A stretch of 64,000 nucleotides of DNA, taken from positions 1 through 64,000 of the forward strand of contig JARFRB010000056.1 in NCBI GenBank assembly GCA_029287455.1, read 5' to 3'. The notes beneath the pieces are model-generated. The model did no database searches and was not told the origin of the DNA. It saw only the letters and a list, made by a program, of their open reading frames with translations. The number at the start of each line of letters is the position of its first letter. Position 1 is the stretch's first letter. This document shows positions 24,939 through 33,120 of the stretch, one piece after another. This DNA is from Pelagibius litoralis. Its GTDB lineage: Bacteria; Pseudomonadota; Alphaproteobacteria; Kiloniellales; DSM-21159. The translations under genes and the position numbers were made by a program.

Positions 24939-25922
24939 ATGTTCGCATTCATCGTGCAGCGGCTGTTCCAAGCGATCTTCGTCATGCTGGCGGTCGCCCT
25001 GGTGTCGTTCACGCTGTTTCAGTTCGTCGGCGACCCCATCAACAACATGATGGGTCAAGACGCCACCGAGGAGCAGCGCGAAGCCCTGCGCGAACGCTTA
25101 GGCCTGAACGATCCGGTGCCGGTCCAGTTTCTGCGCTTCGTTGGCAACACGGTGCAGGGGGAATTCGGCTTGTCGTACCGGGTCGGCAAGCCGGTTTCGG
25201 AATTGATCGCCGAGCGGTTGCCGGCGACCCTGGAGTTGGTGGCGGTCTCCGCGGTGCTGGCGCTGGTGGTTGGCGTGCCCATGGGGATCTATACCGGGCT
25301 CAAGCGATATTCCGTGGTCAGCAGGCTTTTTCTGACGGTTTCGCTCGTTGGCATATCTCTGCCAACTTTTTTGATCGGCATTCTTTTGATCCTTATTTTC
25401 GGCGTCTGGCTCGGCTGGCTTCCGACCTTCGGGCGCGGCGGCACGGTGGACCTTGGCCTTTGGCAGACGAGTTTCCTGACGCTGCAGGGCTGGAGCCATT
25501 TGATCCTGCCTTCGATTACCCTGGCGCTTTTCCAATTGACGCTAATCATGCGCTTGGTGCGGGCGGAGATGCTCGAGGTTTTGCGCACCGACTACATCAA
25601 GTTCGCTCGGGCCCGGGGCTTGCGAAATCGCGCCATCAATTATGGCCATGCCTTGAAAAACACCCTGGTGCCGGTGATCACCATCATGGGCCTACAGATC
25701 GGCTCTTTGCTGGCCTTCTCGATCATTACCGAAACGGTGTTCCAGTGGCCTGGCATGGGCCTGCTGATCCTGCAGGGCATCCAATTCGTCGATATCCCCG
25801 TGATGTCGAGCTATCTGGTGCTCGTCGCGCTGTTCTTCGTCATCATCAACCTCACTGTTGACCTGCTTTACTACGCGGTCGATCCGCGCCTGCGCATCGA
25901 GCGCGGGCCGGCAGGCCATTGA
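24939..25922 (+). CDS. Oligopeptide-type ABC transporter permease (DppB/OppB-like)
   Basis: A 327-residue inner-membrane permease. The N-terminal helix FIVQRLFQAIFVMLAVALVSFTLFQFVGDP begins the DppB-type order. Six helices follow, with the EAA loop in DYIKFARARGLRNRAINYGHALKNTLVPVI. It pairs with the next permease to form the channel. It lies 89 bases after the binding-protein gene and 13 bases before the next permease, so the genes form one operon. The family name is clear; peptide length preference is unknown. Confidence 0.94.
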   Translation: MFAFIVQRLFQAIFVMLAVALVSFTLFQFVGDPINNMMGQDATEEQREALRERLGLNDPVPVQFLRFVGNTVQGEFGLSYRVGKPVSELIAERLPATLELVAVSAVLALVVGVPMGIYTGLKRYSVVSRLFLTVSLVGISLPTFLIGILLILIFGVWLGWLPTFGRGGTVDLGLWQTSFLTLQGWSHLILPSITLALFQLTLIMRLVRAEMLEVLRTDYIKFARARGLRNRAINYGHALKNTLVPVITIMGLQIGSLLAFSIITETVFQWPGMGLLILQGIQFVDIPVMSSYLVLVALFFVIINLTVDLLYYAVDPRLRIERGPAGH

Positions 25923-25935
25923 GCGGGGGCGGGGC

Positions 25936-26901
25936 ATGACCGCTGGAAGCGAAATTCGCACGATCTCTCCTGGCTTCGGTGCCCGCGTCGGCGACAGCCT
26001 GAAACGCTTTTTCGACAGCGACGTCTTCTACAGCTTCAAGCGCTCCCCGGTGACGATTATCGCCTTCCTTGTGACCGTGCTGCTAATCCTCGGTGCCGCT
26101 CTGGCACCCTGGATCGCACCCCACAACACCAACGATGTGGCCAGCCTGAACCTGATGGACGCTTTCCGTCCACCTGTCTGGGAGTCGGGTGGGGAGCCCA
26201 ACTTCCTTTTGGGCACGGACGATCAAGGGCGCGGTGTCTTGTCCTCGATCATGTTTGGGATGCAGCTCTCTTTGCTGGTGGGCTTCGCTTCCGTGCTGCT
26301 GGCCGCCGCCGTTGGCACGATCCTGGGCCTTTTGAGCGGCTATGTCGGCGGGCGCGTAGATAGCGTGATCATGCGCATCGCCGACGTGCAGCTGACGTTT
26401 CCGGCGATCCTGATCGCGCTCTTGATCGACGGTATCGTGGGCAGCTTGTTGCCCAGGGCCATGCACGAGGAGGTGAAGATCTACGTTCTCATCGTAGCCA
26501 TCGCCGCTTCCCAATGGGTGAATTTCGCGCGTACCGTCAGAGGTTCGACCCTGGTGGAGAAGAACAAGGAGTACGTCCAGGCGGCACGTGTCATTGGGGT
26601 GCGCCCTATCGCGATCATGTGGCGCCACGTCCTGCCGAATGTCATGGGTCCGGTGCTGGTGATCGCCACTCTGTCGCTCGCTCTGGCGATCCTGACCGAA
26701 GCCACGCTCTCCTTCCTCGGTGTTGGCGTGCCGGTCACGCGGCCGTCGCTTGGCACCTTGATCCGCATCGGCAACGACTTCCTGTTTTCGGGTGAGTGGT
26801 GGATGACGATCTTTCCGGGGTTGGCTCTGGTGATTTTGGTGCTTTCCGTCAACCTCTTGGGCGATTGGCTGCGCGACGCCCTCAATCCGAAGCTTCGATG
26901 A
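25936..26901 (+). CDS. Oligopeptide-type ABC transporter permease (DppC/OppC-like)
   Basis: A 321-residue permease of the DppC/OppC type. The cytoplasmic start is followed by helix 1 (VTIIAFLVTVLLILGAALAPWIAP), the conserved family segment NFLLGTDDQGRGVLSSIMFGMQLSLLVGF, and the EAA loop KEYVQAARVIGVRPIAIMWRHVLPNV. The ATG at 25936 was chosen because a longer frame beginning at 25858 would overlap the upstream permease. Its TGA (26899-26901) overlaps the ATG of the next ATPase gene, a translational-coupling arrangement. Confidence 0.94.
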   Translation: MTAGSEIRTISPGFGARVGDSLKRFFDSDVFYSFKRSPVTIIAFLVTVLLILGAALAPWIAPHNTNDVASLNLMDAFRPPVWESGGEPNFLLGTDDQGRGVLSSIMFGMQLSLLVGFASVLLAAAVGTILGLLSGYVGGRVDSVIMRIADVQLTFPAILIALLIDGIVGSLLPRAMHEEVKIYVLIVAIAASQWVNFARTVRGSTLVEKNKEYVQAARVIGVRPIAIMWRHVLPNVMGPVLVIATLSLALAILTEATLSFLGVGVPVTRPSLGTLIRIGNDFLFSGEWWMTIFPGLALVILVLSVNLLGDWLRDALNPKLR

Positions 26902-27944
26902 TGAGCGAGTCCGATCCCGTCGGCGCCGCACCGCGCGAGGCTTTGCTGCAGGTCGAGAACCTGCGGATCGAGTTCCCCACCCGCCGCGGCGTCCTGGTGG
27001 CCGTGGACGACATTTCCTTTCACATCAACGAGGGCGAGGTTCTGGGCGTCGTCGGGGAATCCGGGGCGGGCAAGTCGCTGACCGGGGCCTCGATCATTGG
27101 CTTGCTGGAGCCGCCAGGCCGGATCGCCGGCGGAGAGATTTTGCTCTCCGGGCGGCGGATCGATCATCTTCCCTACGAGGACATGCGGCGGATCCGTGGC
27201 CGCGAAATCGGGATGGTCTTCCAGGACCCGCTGACCAGCTTGAACCCGCTCTACACGGTCGGGCGCCAGCTCATCGAAACCATTCAGACCCACACGGACT
27301 TGAGCGAGCAGGCCGCGCGGAAGCGCGCGTTGGAATTGCTTGGTGAGGTCGGCATTCCGGCGGCGAGCCAGCGCATCGATCAGTATCCTCACCAATTCTC
27401 CGGCGGGATGCGCCAGCGCGTGGTTATCGCGCTCGCGCTTTGCATCAATCCCAAGCTGGTGATCGCTGACGAACCCACCACCGCACTCGACGTTTCCATC
27501 CAGGCCCAGATCATCAAGTTGCTCAAGCGCCTCTGTCACGAGCACGGGGCGGCGGTGATGCTGATCACCCACGACATGGGCGTGATCGCCGAAACCGCCG
27601 ACCGGGTCGCGGTGATGTACGCCGGGCGGATCGCCGAAGTCGGGCCTGTGAGCCAAGTTATCAAGCACGCACGCCACCCCTATACCCACGGCTTGATGGG
27701 CTCGATTCCCATGATCGGGCACGACATGGAGCGGCTGACCCAGATCGACGGCTCCATGCCGCGCTTGACGGAGATCCCGCGCGGCTGCGCATTCAATCCG
27801 CGCTGCCCGAAGGTTATGGAGCGCTGCCGGCTCGATCGTCCCGAACCGCTGCCGGTGGGCAATTCCCAGGTGGCGTGCTGGCTCTATGACGATCCCAGCG
27901 CGGAGGTGGAGGAGATCGTGTTTGGAGAGGCCGAGAATGGCTGA
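26898..27944 (+). CDS. Oligopeptide-type ABC transporter ATPase (DppD/OppD-like)
   Basis: A 348-residue ATPase. Walker A GESGAGKS is at about residue 51, the signature [15 protein letters not shown] near 160, Walker [14 protein letters not shown] near 185. The C-terminal half carries the oligopeptide-type extension ([18 protein letters not shown]), a cysteine motif that binds an iron-sulfur cluster in some family members. Two adjacent ATGs, 26898 and 26901, both overlap the permease stop; the first is used here. It overlaps the following ATPase gene by eight bases. The pair of ATPases powers peptide import. Confidence 0.94.
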   Translation: MMSESDPVGAAPREALLQVENLRIEFPTRRGVLVAVDDISFHINEGEVLGVVGESGAGKSLTGASIIGLLEPPGRIAGGEILLSGRRIDHLPYEDMRRIRGREIGMVFQDPLTSLNPLYTVGRQLIETIQTHTDLSEQAARKRALELLGEVGIPAASQRIDQYPHQFSGGMRQRVVIALALCINPKLVIADEPTTALDVSIQAQIIKLLKRLCHEHGAAVMLITHDMGVIAETADRVAVMYAGRIAEVGPVSQVIKHARHPYTHGLMGSIPMIGHDMERLTQIDGSMPRLTEIPRGCAFNPRCPKVMERCRLDRPEPLPVGNSQVACWLYDDPSAEVEEIVFGEAENG

Positions 27945-29013
27945 CCGCGTTGAGGCAATGCCGGAAGACTCTGGCGACGCTTTGGTTCGCGTGACGGATC
28001 TGGCGAAGTACTTCGACGTGTCGCCGCCCTGGCTAACGCGGGTTCTTCAGAACGAGCCGCGCTTGTCCCTGCGCGCGGTGGACGGGGTCAGCTTTGATAT
28101 CCCGCGGGGCAAGACCTTCAGCCTGGTTGGGGAGTCGGGCTGTGGGAAATCCACGGTCGCCAGGCTTGTAGTGGGGCTCTACCGGCCGACCATGGGAAGC
28201 ATCGAGTTCGAAGGCGTCGACATGGCGAGCCTGAAAACCCGCGCTCAGATGGCGCCGGTGCGCAAGCGTTTGCAGATGATCTTTCAGGATCCCTTCGCCA
28301 GCCTGAATCCGCGCTGGCGGGTCGCCGACATCATCGCCGAGCCAATTCGCGCCCACGGCTTGATGAGTGACGATGGGGAGATCGCGCGCCGGGTTGGGGA
28401 GCTCTTGGAGCAAGTGCGCTTGAGCGCGCGCGATGGCGAGAAGTTCCCGCATGAGTTTTCCGGCGGTCAGCGCCAGCGGATCTCCATCGCCCGGGCCTTG
28501 GCGAGCAATCCCGACTTCCTGGTGTGCGACGAGCCGACCTCGGCCCTCGATGTTTCCGTTCAGGCGCAAATTCTCAATCTGATGAAAGATTTGCAGCGCG
28601 AGTTGGGCCTCACGTATCTCTTCATCAGCCACGATCTCGCGGTGGTCTATCACATCTCTGACTATCTGGGGGTGATGTACCTCGGCCGCCTGGTGGAGTG
28701 GGGCGCGGCGCGAGAGATTTTCCGGGAGCCGCGACACCCCTACACACGCATGTTGCTGGACGCGATTCCCGATTTGGAGATGAGCGGGCGCCAGCGCATT
28801 CCGGTGGCCGGCGAGGTGCCGAGCCCAATCAGCCCGCCGACCGGCTGCCACTTCCATCCCCGTTGTCCCTTCGCAAACGACCGTTGCCGGACCGAGATGC
28901 CGCTGCCCATCGCCACCGCCACGGGCGAAGTGCGCTGTCATGCGGTGGAGGAGGGCCGCCTGACGGAAGAGCTGATCCGGGCCAAGCGGGCCGAGGCCGG
29001 GATCGCGAACTAA
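27937..29013 (+). CDS. Oligopeptide-type ABC transporter ATPase (DppF/OppF-like)
   Basis: A 358-residue ATPase that partners DppD. Walker A GESGCGKST is near residue 67, the signature FSGGQRQRISIARAL near 175, and Walker B FLVCDEPTSALD. The C-terminal Cys-rich tail (GCHFHPRCPFANDRCR) matches the oligopeptide subgroup. The ATG at 27937 overlaps the previous gene by eight bases and follows GGAGAGG. A region between Walker A and the signature (LMSDDGEIARRVGELLEQVRL) is typical of DppF. It ends the operon; a FNR-type box and the second usp gene follow after 128 bases. Confidence 0.94.
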   Translation: MADRVEAMPEDSGDALVRVTDLAKYFDVSPPWLTRVLQNEPRLSLRAVDGVSFDIPRGKTFSLVGESGCGKSTVARLVVGLYRPTMGSIEFEGVDMASLKTRAQMAPVRKRLQMIFQDPFASLNPRWRVADIIAEPIRAHGLMSDDGEIARRVGELLEQVRLSARDGEKFPHEFSGGQRQRISIARALASNPDFLVCDEPTSALDVSVQAQILNLMKDLQRELGLTYLFISHDLAVVYHISDYLGVMYLGRLVEWGAAREIFREPRHPYTRMLLDAIPDLEMSGRQRIPVAGEVPSPISPPTGCHFHPRCPFANDRCRTEMPLPIATATGEVRCHAVEEGRLTEELIRAKRAEAGIAN

Positions 29014-29068
29014 TAGTCTTGGCACGACCTCGGCGGCGGGCGAACGGGGGCGAAACCTCTTCGTGATG

Positions 29069-29082
29069 TTGACACAAATCAA
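29069..29082 (+). promoter_or_regulatory. FNR/FixK-type box upstream of second usp
   Basis: TTGAC-ACAA-ATCAA matches TTGAY-N4-RTCAA. It ends 60 bases before the usp ATG at 29142, as at the first usp gene. If the box is centred at -41.5, the expected -10 position is 29105-29110, where TTAAAT is found. That is the layout of a class II FNR-activated promoter. Confidence 0.75.
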
Positions 29083-29141
29083 TGTGTTAGCGGCGAGTTC
29101 GCGCTTAAATCGCGCCCGTCCAATGTGGAAGGGGAGCCGCG

Positions 29142-29987
29142 ATGAGTTACAAGAATCTCTTGGTGCATCTTGACGATAGCAAGCACTGCTCCGCGCGGGT
29201 TGCCGCGGCGCTCGATCTGGCGGCGCGTTGTGATGCGCACCTGGTCGGTCTCTACCTCCACTCCGAACCGGTGATCCCGGGCTACGTCTCCGTGCAGATT
29301 CCCCCGGAAGTCCGGGAAATGCAGCGTAAGGTGCGGGCGGAACAGGCGGAGACGGTTATTGCAGCCTTCGAGGAGGCAGCGAGGCTCGCCGGGGTGAGCA
29401 GTATCGAAACGCGCAGCGAAACCGGCTACGCGGAGGACGCCCCCGACCTTTTGGCGCTGCACGGCCGCTACGCGGATTTGCTGCTAATCGGTCAGCATGA
29501 CCCGGACGACGAGCACAGCCCGCCGCGCTCCGTCGTCGAGCATGTCCTGCTTGGCTGTGGACGGCCATGCATCGTGATTCCCTACATCGGGGCGCCCGCC
29601 GGTTTCGGCCAAAGGGTTCTGCTGGCTTGGGATTCGAGCCGGGAGGCCGCGCGCGCGGTGAGCGACTCCTTGCCGCTGCTGGAGCGCGCCAAGAGCGTTA
29701 GCGTGGTGGCCGTGAACCCGAAAAGCGGCATTGGGGGACACGGTGAGGAGCCGGGTGCCGATATCGCCTTGTCGCTGGCCCGGCACGGCGTGAAGGCCGA
29801 GGCACAGCATATCGTTGCACCGGACCTCGACGTGGCGGATACACTCCTCTCAAAAGCCGCGGACGCGGATTCTGACCTCTTGGTAATGGGTGCCTATGGG
29901 CATTCGCGCCTGCGTGAAGTCATGCTCGGAGGTGCGACCCAATCCATCCTGGAACAAATGACCGTGCCGGTCCTGATGTCCCACTAG
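29142..29987 (+). CDS. Universal stress protein, two tandem UspA domains (second copy)
   Basis: A 281-residue tandem Usp protein. Domain one starts MSYKNLLVHLDDSKHCSARVAAALDLAARCDAHLVGLYL. The C-terminal domain ends with DLLVMGAYGHSRLREVMLGGATQSIL, the same ATP-loop signature as the gene at 8279, then TVPVLMSH. The two genes are diverged duplicates at about 20 kb distance with the same box-to-start spacing. The ribosome site GGAAGGGGAG sits a few bases before the ATG. It stands alone between the peptide transporter and a minus-strand peptidase, so it is probably monocistronic. It is likely induced at low oxygen through the FNR-type site. Confidence 0.94.
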   Translation: MSYKNLLVHLDDSKHCSARVAAALDLAARCDAHLVGLYLHSEPVIPGYVSVQIPPEVREMQRKVRAEQAETVIAAFEEAARLAGVSSIETRSETGYAEDAPDLLALHGRYADLLLIGQHDPDDEHSPPRSVVEHVLLGCGRPCIVIPYIGAPAGFGQRVLLAWDSSREAARAVSDSLPLLERAKSVSVVAVNPKSGIGGHGEEPGADIALSLARHGVKAEAQHIVAPDLDVADTLLSKAADADSDLLVMGAYGHSRLREVMLGGATQSILEQMTVPVLMSH

Positions 29988-29997
29988 GCTTGCGGGA

Positions 29998-31083
29998 TTA
30001 ACTCCCCGCCAGGCCTGCGATGGCGAGGCGCTGGGTTTCCAGGCCGCGTTCCCAGACGGCTTCCTTCCAGTCGTCGGCGTCGGGATAGAAGCACCGGCGG
30101 ATTTCCGCCTTGATATCCCGGCCGAGCGCCGTGTCCAAGTCGCCGTGCAGGTGTAGCCAGTTGTCGGCGCGCAAGGACTGCAGCACTTCCTCGATCGCGC
30201 GGGTGCCGTACTCCAGAGTGACGCCGGTGATGGCCGCGTGCGGCAGGGCGCCGGCGATGCCATTGATGCTCGTTCCGGTCAGTTGAGGAGAGACGGCTGT
30301 TCCGGCTGTGGGCCGCGTGAAGTCGTCCCCGTACCACTCGGCCACCCGCGCGTCGCCATTACTGTCGGCCGGATGAACGCAGATTCGCTCGCCGTAGCCA
30401 TAGGGTCCCAGCCCCGTGTGATAGTCGATGGAGGCAACGGCTTTAGCCGCTCCAAGATGGCTCTGAAGCGCTTTTATAAAGGTTTCGCGCGACCAGACCG
30501 GACCCTGGCCACCGTAGAATAAGCCATCCGGGTGGCTGTACTGCCCGGAGGCTACGGCCGACTGCAGGCCCCAGGGCCCATGTTCGGCGCGATAGGCCTC
30601 GATCACCGTTTGGGCCTCGGCCAAGGCCTCGGGTGTCCAATCCTTTGGGCAGATCGCGTCGTGGAGTTCGCGGTAGCCGGGATTATCGGGTAGGGGCGAG
30701 GCGAAATCCGCGTAGTTGCGGTTGAGATCGACGTTGCCCTCGGTCACACGGCGGCTCCAGGCGAAACCATGTGGATTGATCGCGTGGATCATCATGACCG
30801 CGATATCCGGCGGGAGTTCCGCGAGCAACCCGCTGCGCAGGGTTGCCACCTGGGCGCCCGAGCCGCAATAGCCCTCGACGCCATGGGTGGCGGAAATCGT
30901 CAGCAGGACTTTCTCAGCGTCGCGCGGCCCGATCCAGGCAATATCCGTGGTGAGCGTTTCGCCGTCCGGTCCGGGGTGGGGGTGAGCGTGGCTTTCGAGC
31001 AAGGCCCCGGCCTCGACGCAGGCGTCGCGAAATTTCGTCCTGGCGTCCGAGTAACTGTCTGAAAAATAGCCGGATATGGCCAT
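29998..31083 (-). CDS. M14-type metallopeptidase, DUF2817 family
   Basis: A 361-residue zinc carboxypeptidase-like protein. The zinc-binding HxxE appears in SATHGVEGYCGSGAQ and the third ligand His in SIDYHTGLGPYGYGE; NVDLNRNYADF carries the substrate-binding Arg-Asn pair of the M14 fold. The catalytic Glu is probably in GVTLEYGTRAIEEV. It has no signal peptide and should be cytoplasmic. Its position next to peptide uptake genes fits terminal trimming of peptides, though DUF2817 proteins have few tested substrates. The ATG at 31083 follows GGAGGAG; the longer frame to 31182 has a poor start. Confidence 0.85.
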   Translation of the reverse strand: MAISGYFSDSYSDARTKFRDACVEAGALLESHAHPHPGPDGETLTTDIAWIGPRDAEKVLLTISATHGVEGYCGSGAQVATLRSGLLAELPPDIAVMMIHAINPHGFAWSRRVTEGNVDLNRNYADFASPLPDNPGYRELHDAICPKDWTPEALAEAQTVIEAYRAEHGPWGLQSAVASGQYSHPDGLFYGGQGPVWSRETFIKALQSHLGAAKAVASIDYHTGLGPYGYGERICVHPADSNGDARVAEWYGDDFTRPTAGTAVSPQLTGTSINGIAGALPHAAITGVTLEYGTRAIEEVLQSLRADNWLHLHGDLDTALGRDIKAEIRRCFYPDADDWKEAVWERGLETQRLAIAGLAGS

Positions 31084-31194
31084 TTGCTCCTCCGTTTGGG
31101 CCCACCGTCCCGCAGGGGGTCCTCTTGAATTTGTGATCGGATTTTCCACCAGCGCTACTTGGCCGGGCCGGAGTCCTGCCACATACTTTCAGAC

Positions 31195-31743
31195 ATGAGA
31201 AGACTTGCTTTATCTCTTTTGCTTGTCGTCATCGCGGTCGCCTGGAGCCCAGCGGCGGCTGACCAGAACGATCCCCGCTTAGACGGTCTCTTTATCATGC
31301 TGAAGGAGACTTCCGACCCCTACAACGCGATTGGGGTGGAGAACGCCATCTGGATAATTTGGCACGAGACTGACAACCAGGGCGCTGCCGAGCTGTTGGC
31401 GGACGGGACGGCGGCCATGCACAGCGGGTCCTATGACCGCGCCTTGGAGCTCTTCGACAACCTGATCGCGGAGGCGCCGGATTTCGCGGAAGGCTGGAAC
31501 AAGCGGGCGACTGTCCAGTATTTGCGTGGGGACTACGAGGCTTCCCTGGCGGACATCGATGAGACGCTAAAGCGCGAGCCCAGGCACTTTGGTGCGTTGA
31601 GCGGGCGCGGATTGGTCTACACGGAGATGGGCCAGCCGGCCGAAGCGGTCTCGGCCTTTGAAGAGGCCTTGGAGATTCATCCCAGTCTGCGCGGGGCACG
31701 CGCTAACCTCGAAGCCCTTCGCAGGTTGATCGAGCCCATCTAA
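31195..31743 (+). CDS. Exported tetratricopeptide-repeat protein
   Basis: A 182-residue protein with a signal peptide (MRRLALSLLLVVIAVAWSPAAA, cleavage near residue 22). The mature part begins DQNDPRLDGLFIMLKETSDPYNA, then about three TPR units from residue 70 to the end (RALELFDNLIAEAPDFAEGWNKRATVQYLRGDYEAS and AVSAFEEALEIHPSL). This layout is a periplasmic TPR protein seen in alphaproteobacteria; its partner is unknown. The ATG at 31195 was preferred to 31159 because it begins the signal peptide. It diverges from the DUF2817 gene with a 111-base gap, so the two may share a promoter region. Confidence 0.85.
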   Translation: MRRLALSLLLVVIAVAWSPAAADQNDPRLDGLFIMLKETSDPYNAIGVENAIWIIWHETDNQGAAELLADGTAAMHSGSYDRALELFDNLIAEAPDFAEGWNKRATVQYLRGDYEASLADIDETLKREPRHFGALSGRGLVYTEMGQPAEAVSAFEEALEIHPSLRGARANLEALRRLIEPI

Positions 31744-31858
31744 ACGCGCGCTCTTCTCCATATCTTCCCAGTCATGGCAGCTATGACGCTAGCGGCTATG
31801 GTGCTGCCCGCCTATAGGCGGTACTTTTCGGCTGGCTTCGGCTAGGAGCGAGCAGGGG

Positions 31859-33070
31859 ATGACTACCGGCCAGACAGCTCGATCGCCACTTTGGATCTTG
31901 ATCGCCGCAGGCATCGTGCTCGGCCTGGGGATGGGCGTGCGCCAAACCTACGGGCTGTTCATCGAGCCGATCAACGCCGATCTGGGAGTCAGCGTCGCCA
32001 GTATCTCCCTGGCCATCGCCATCCAGAACCTGCTGTGGGGCGTTGTGACACCGTTCTGCGGCGCGATCGCCGACCGCTACGGGACGGGCCGGGTGCTGGT
32101 GGTTGGCGGCCTGTTTTATGCCGGCGGCTTGGTATTGACCGCATTCGCCCAGGGGCCGGTCGCGGTTTTCGCGGGCACGGGCCTCTTGGTCGGTCTGGGC
32201 GTCAGCGCGGCCAGTTTCCCGCTGGTGCTCTCGGTGGTGGCGCGCAGCGCGCCGGACGACCGGCGCAACACTTGGCTTGGCCTCGCCTCGGCCGGCGGTT
32301 CGGTTGGCCAATTCCTGCTGCTGCCGGGCGCGCAAGGTCTGATCGCTGCCTTCGGCTGGGTCAACGCTTTGCTTGTTCTGGCGGCACTCGCCTTCTTGAT
32401 CGTGCCCCTGGCGGCGAGCCTGAGCATGAAGCCGGGCACGACCCAGGGCAGCGCGCAATCCCTGTCCACGGCCTTGGAAGAGGCGCGCGGCCATGGCGGC
32501 TACTGGCTTCTAACGGCCGGGTTCTTCGTCTGTGGCTTTCACGTTTCCTTCATCGCCACGCATCTGCCCGGCTACATCGTCTCCTGCAACCTTCCCGCCT
32601 TCGTCGGGGCGACGGCCTTGGGGTTGATCGGTTTCTTCAACATCATCGGCGGGCTGATGGCCGGCTGGCTTGGCCAGCGGTTCCGCGTCAAGTACCTGCT
32701 GGCCGGGATTTATCTGGCGCGGGCCGCCGCCATCACCATCTTTGTCCTTGCCCCAAAAGTCGATGTGGTGGTCTGGGCTTTCTCCGCCACCTTCGGATTG
32801 CTTTGGCTGTCCACGGTCCCTTTGACCAGCGCTCTCGTGGGACAGATATTCGGTCCACGCTACATGGCCACGCTCTTCGGCATCGTGATGCTCGGCCACC
32901 AGGTCGGGGCTTTCTTCGGGGCCTGGCTTGGCGGTTTGAGCTTCGACATGACCGGGTCCTACGACACGGTCTGGTGGATCGCGATTCTGCTGGGCCTCTT
33001 GGCCGCCGCCCTGCATTGGCCTATCGAAGACAAGACGATCCAGCGCCCGGCGACTGAGGCGGCGAGTTAA
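31859..33070 (+). CDS. MFS transporter, monocarboxylate-porter-like
   Basis: A 403-residue, twelve-helix major facilitator. The first helix contains LGMGVRQTYGLFIEPI, the family motif between helices 2 and 3 is GAIADRYGTGRVLVVGG, and the second half repeats the fold (GGLMAGWLGQRFRVKYLLAGIY). The GMGxRQTYGLF start is found in a subgroup similar to monocarboxylate and oxalate/formate carriers. The direction and substrate are not shown. It is preceded by GAGCAGGGG and followed by short tandem repeats before the convergent pyruvate kinase gene. Confidence 0.88.
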   Translation: MTTGQTARSPLWILIAAGIVLGLGMGVRQTYGLFIEPINADLGVSVASISLAIAIQNLLWGVVTPFCGAIADRYGTGRVLVVGGLFYAGGLVLTAFAQGPVAVFAGTGLLVGLGVSAASFPLVLSVVARSAPDDRRNTWLGLASAGGSVGQFLLLPGAQGLIAAFGWVNALLVLAALAFLIVPLAASLSMKPGTTQGSAQSLSTALEEARGHGGYWLLTAGFFVCGFHVSFIATHLPGYIVSCNLPAFVGATALGLIGFFNIIGGLMAGWLGQRFRVKYLLAGIYLARAAAITIFVLAPKVDVVVWAFSATFGLLWLSTVPLTSALVGQIFGPRYMATLFGIVMLGHQVGAFFGAWLGGLSFDMTGSYDTVWWIAILLGLLAAALHWPIEDKTIQRPATEAAS

Positions 33071-33076
33071 GCAGGA

Positions 33077-33120
33077 CCCTAGGCCCAGGCCCTCTGCCCA
33101 GGCCCTAGACCCAGGCTCTA
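33077..33120. repeat. 13-base tandem repeat between convergent genes
   Basis: Three and a half near-identical 13-base units: CCCTAGGCCCAGG (33077-33089), CCCTCTGCCCAGG (33090-33102), CCCTAGACCCAGG (33103-33115), then CTCTA ending at 33120. The array runs into the pyruvate kinase stop codon. It is a small variable-number-type repeat; no binding role is evident. Confidence 0.75.

Noticed and set aside
26481-27722. Antisense frame of 413 codons over the peptide transporter
   Set aside because: Shadow of the dpp-type genes on the plus strand, which show full Walker and signature motifs.
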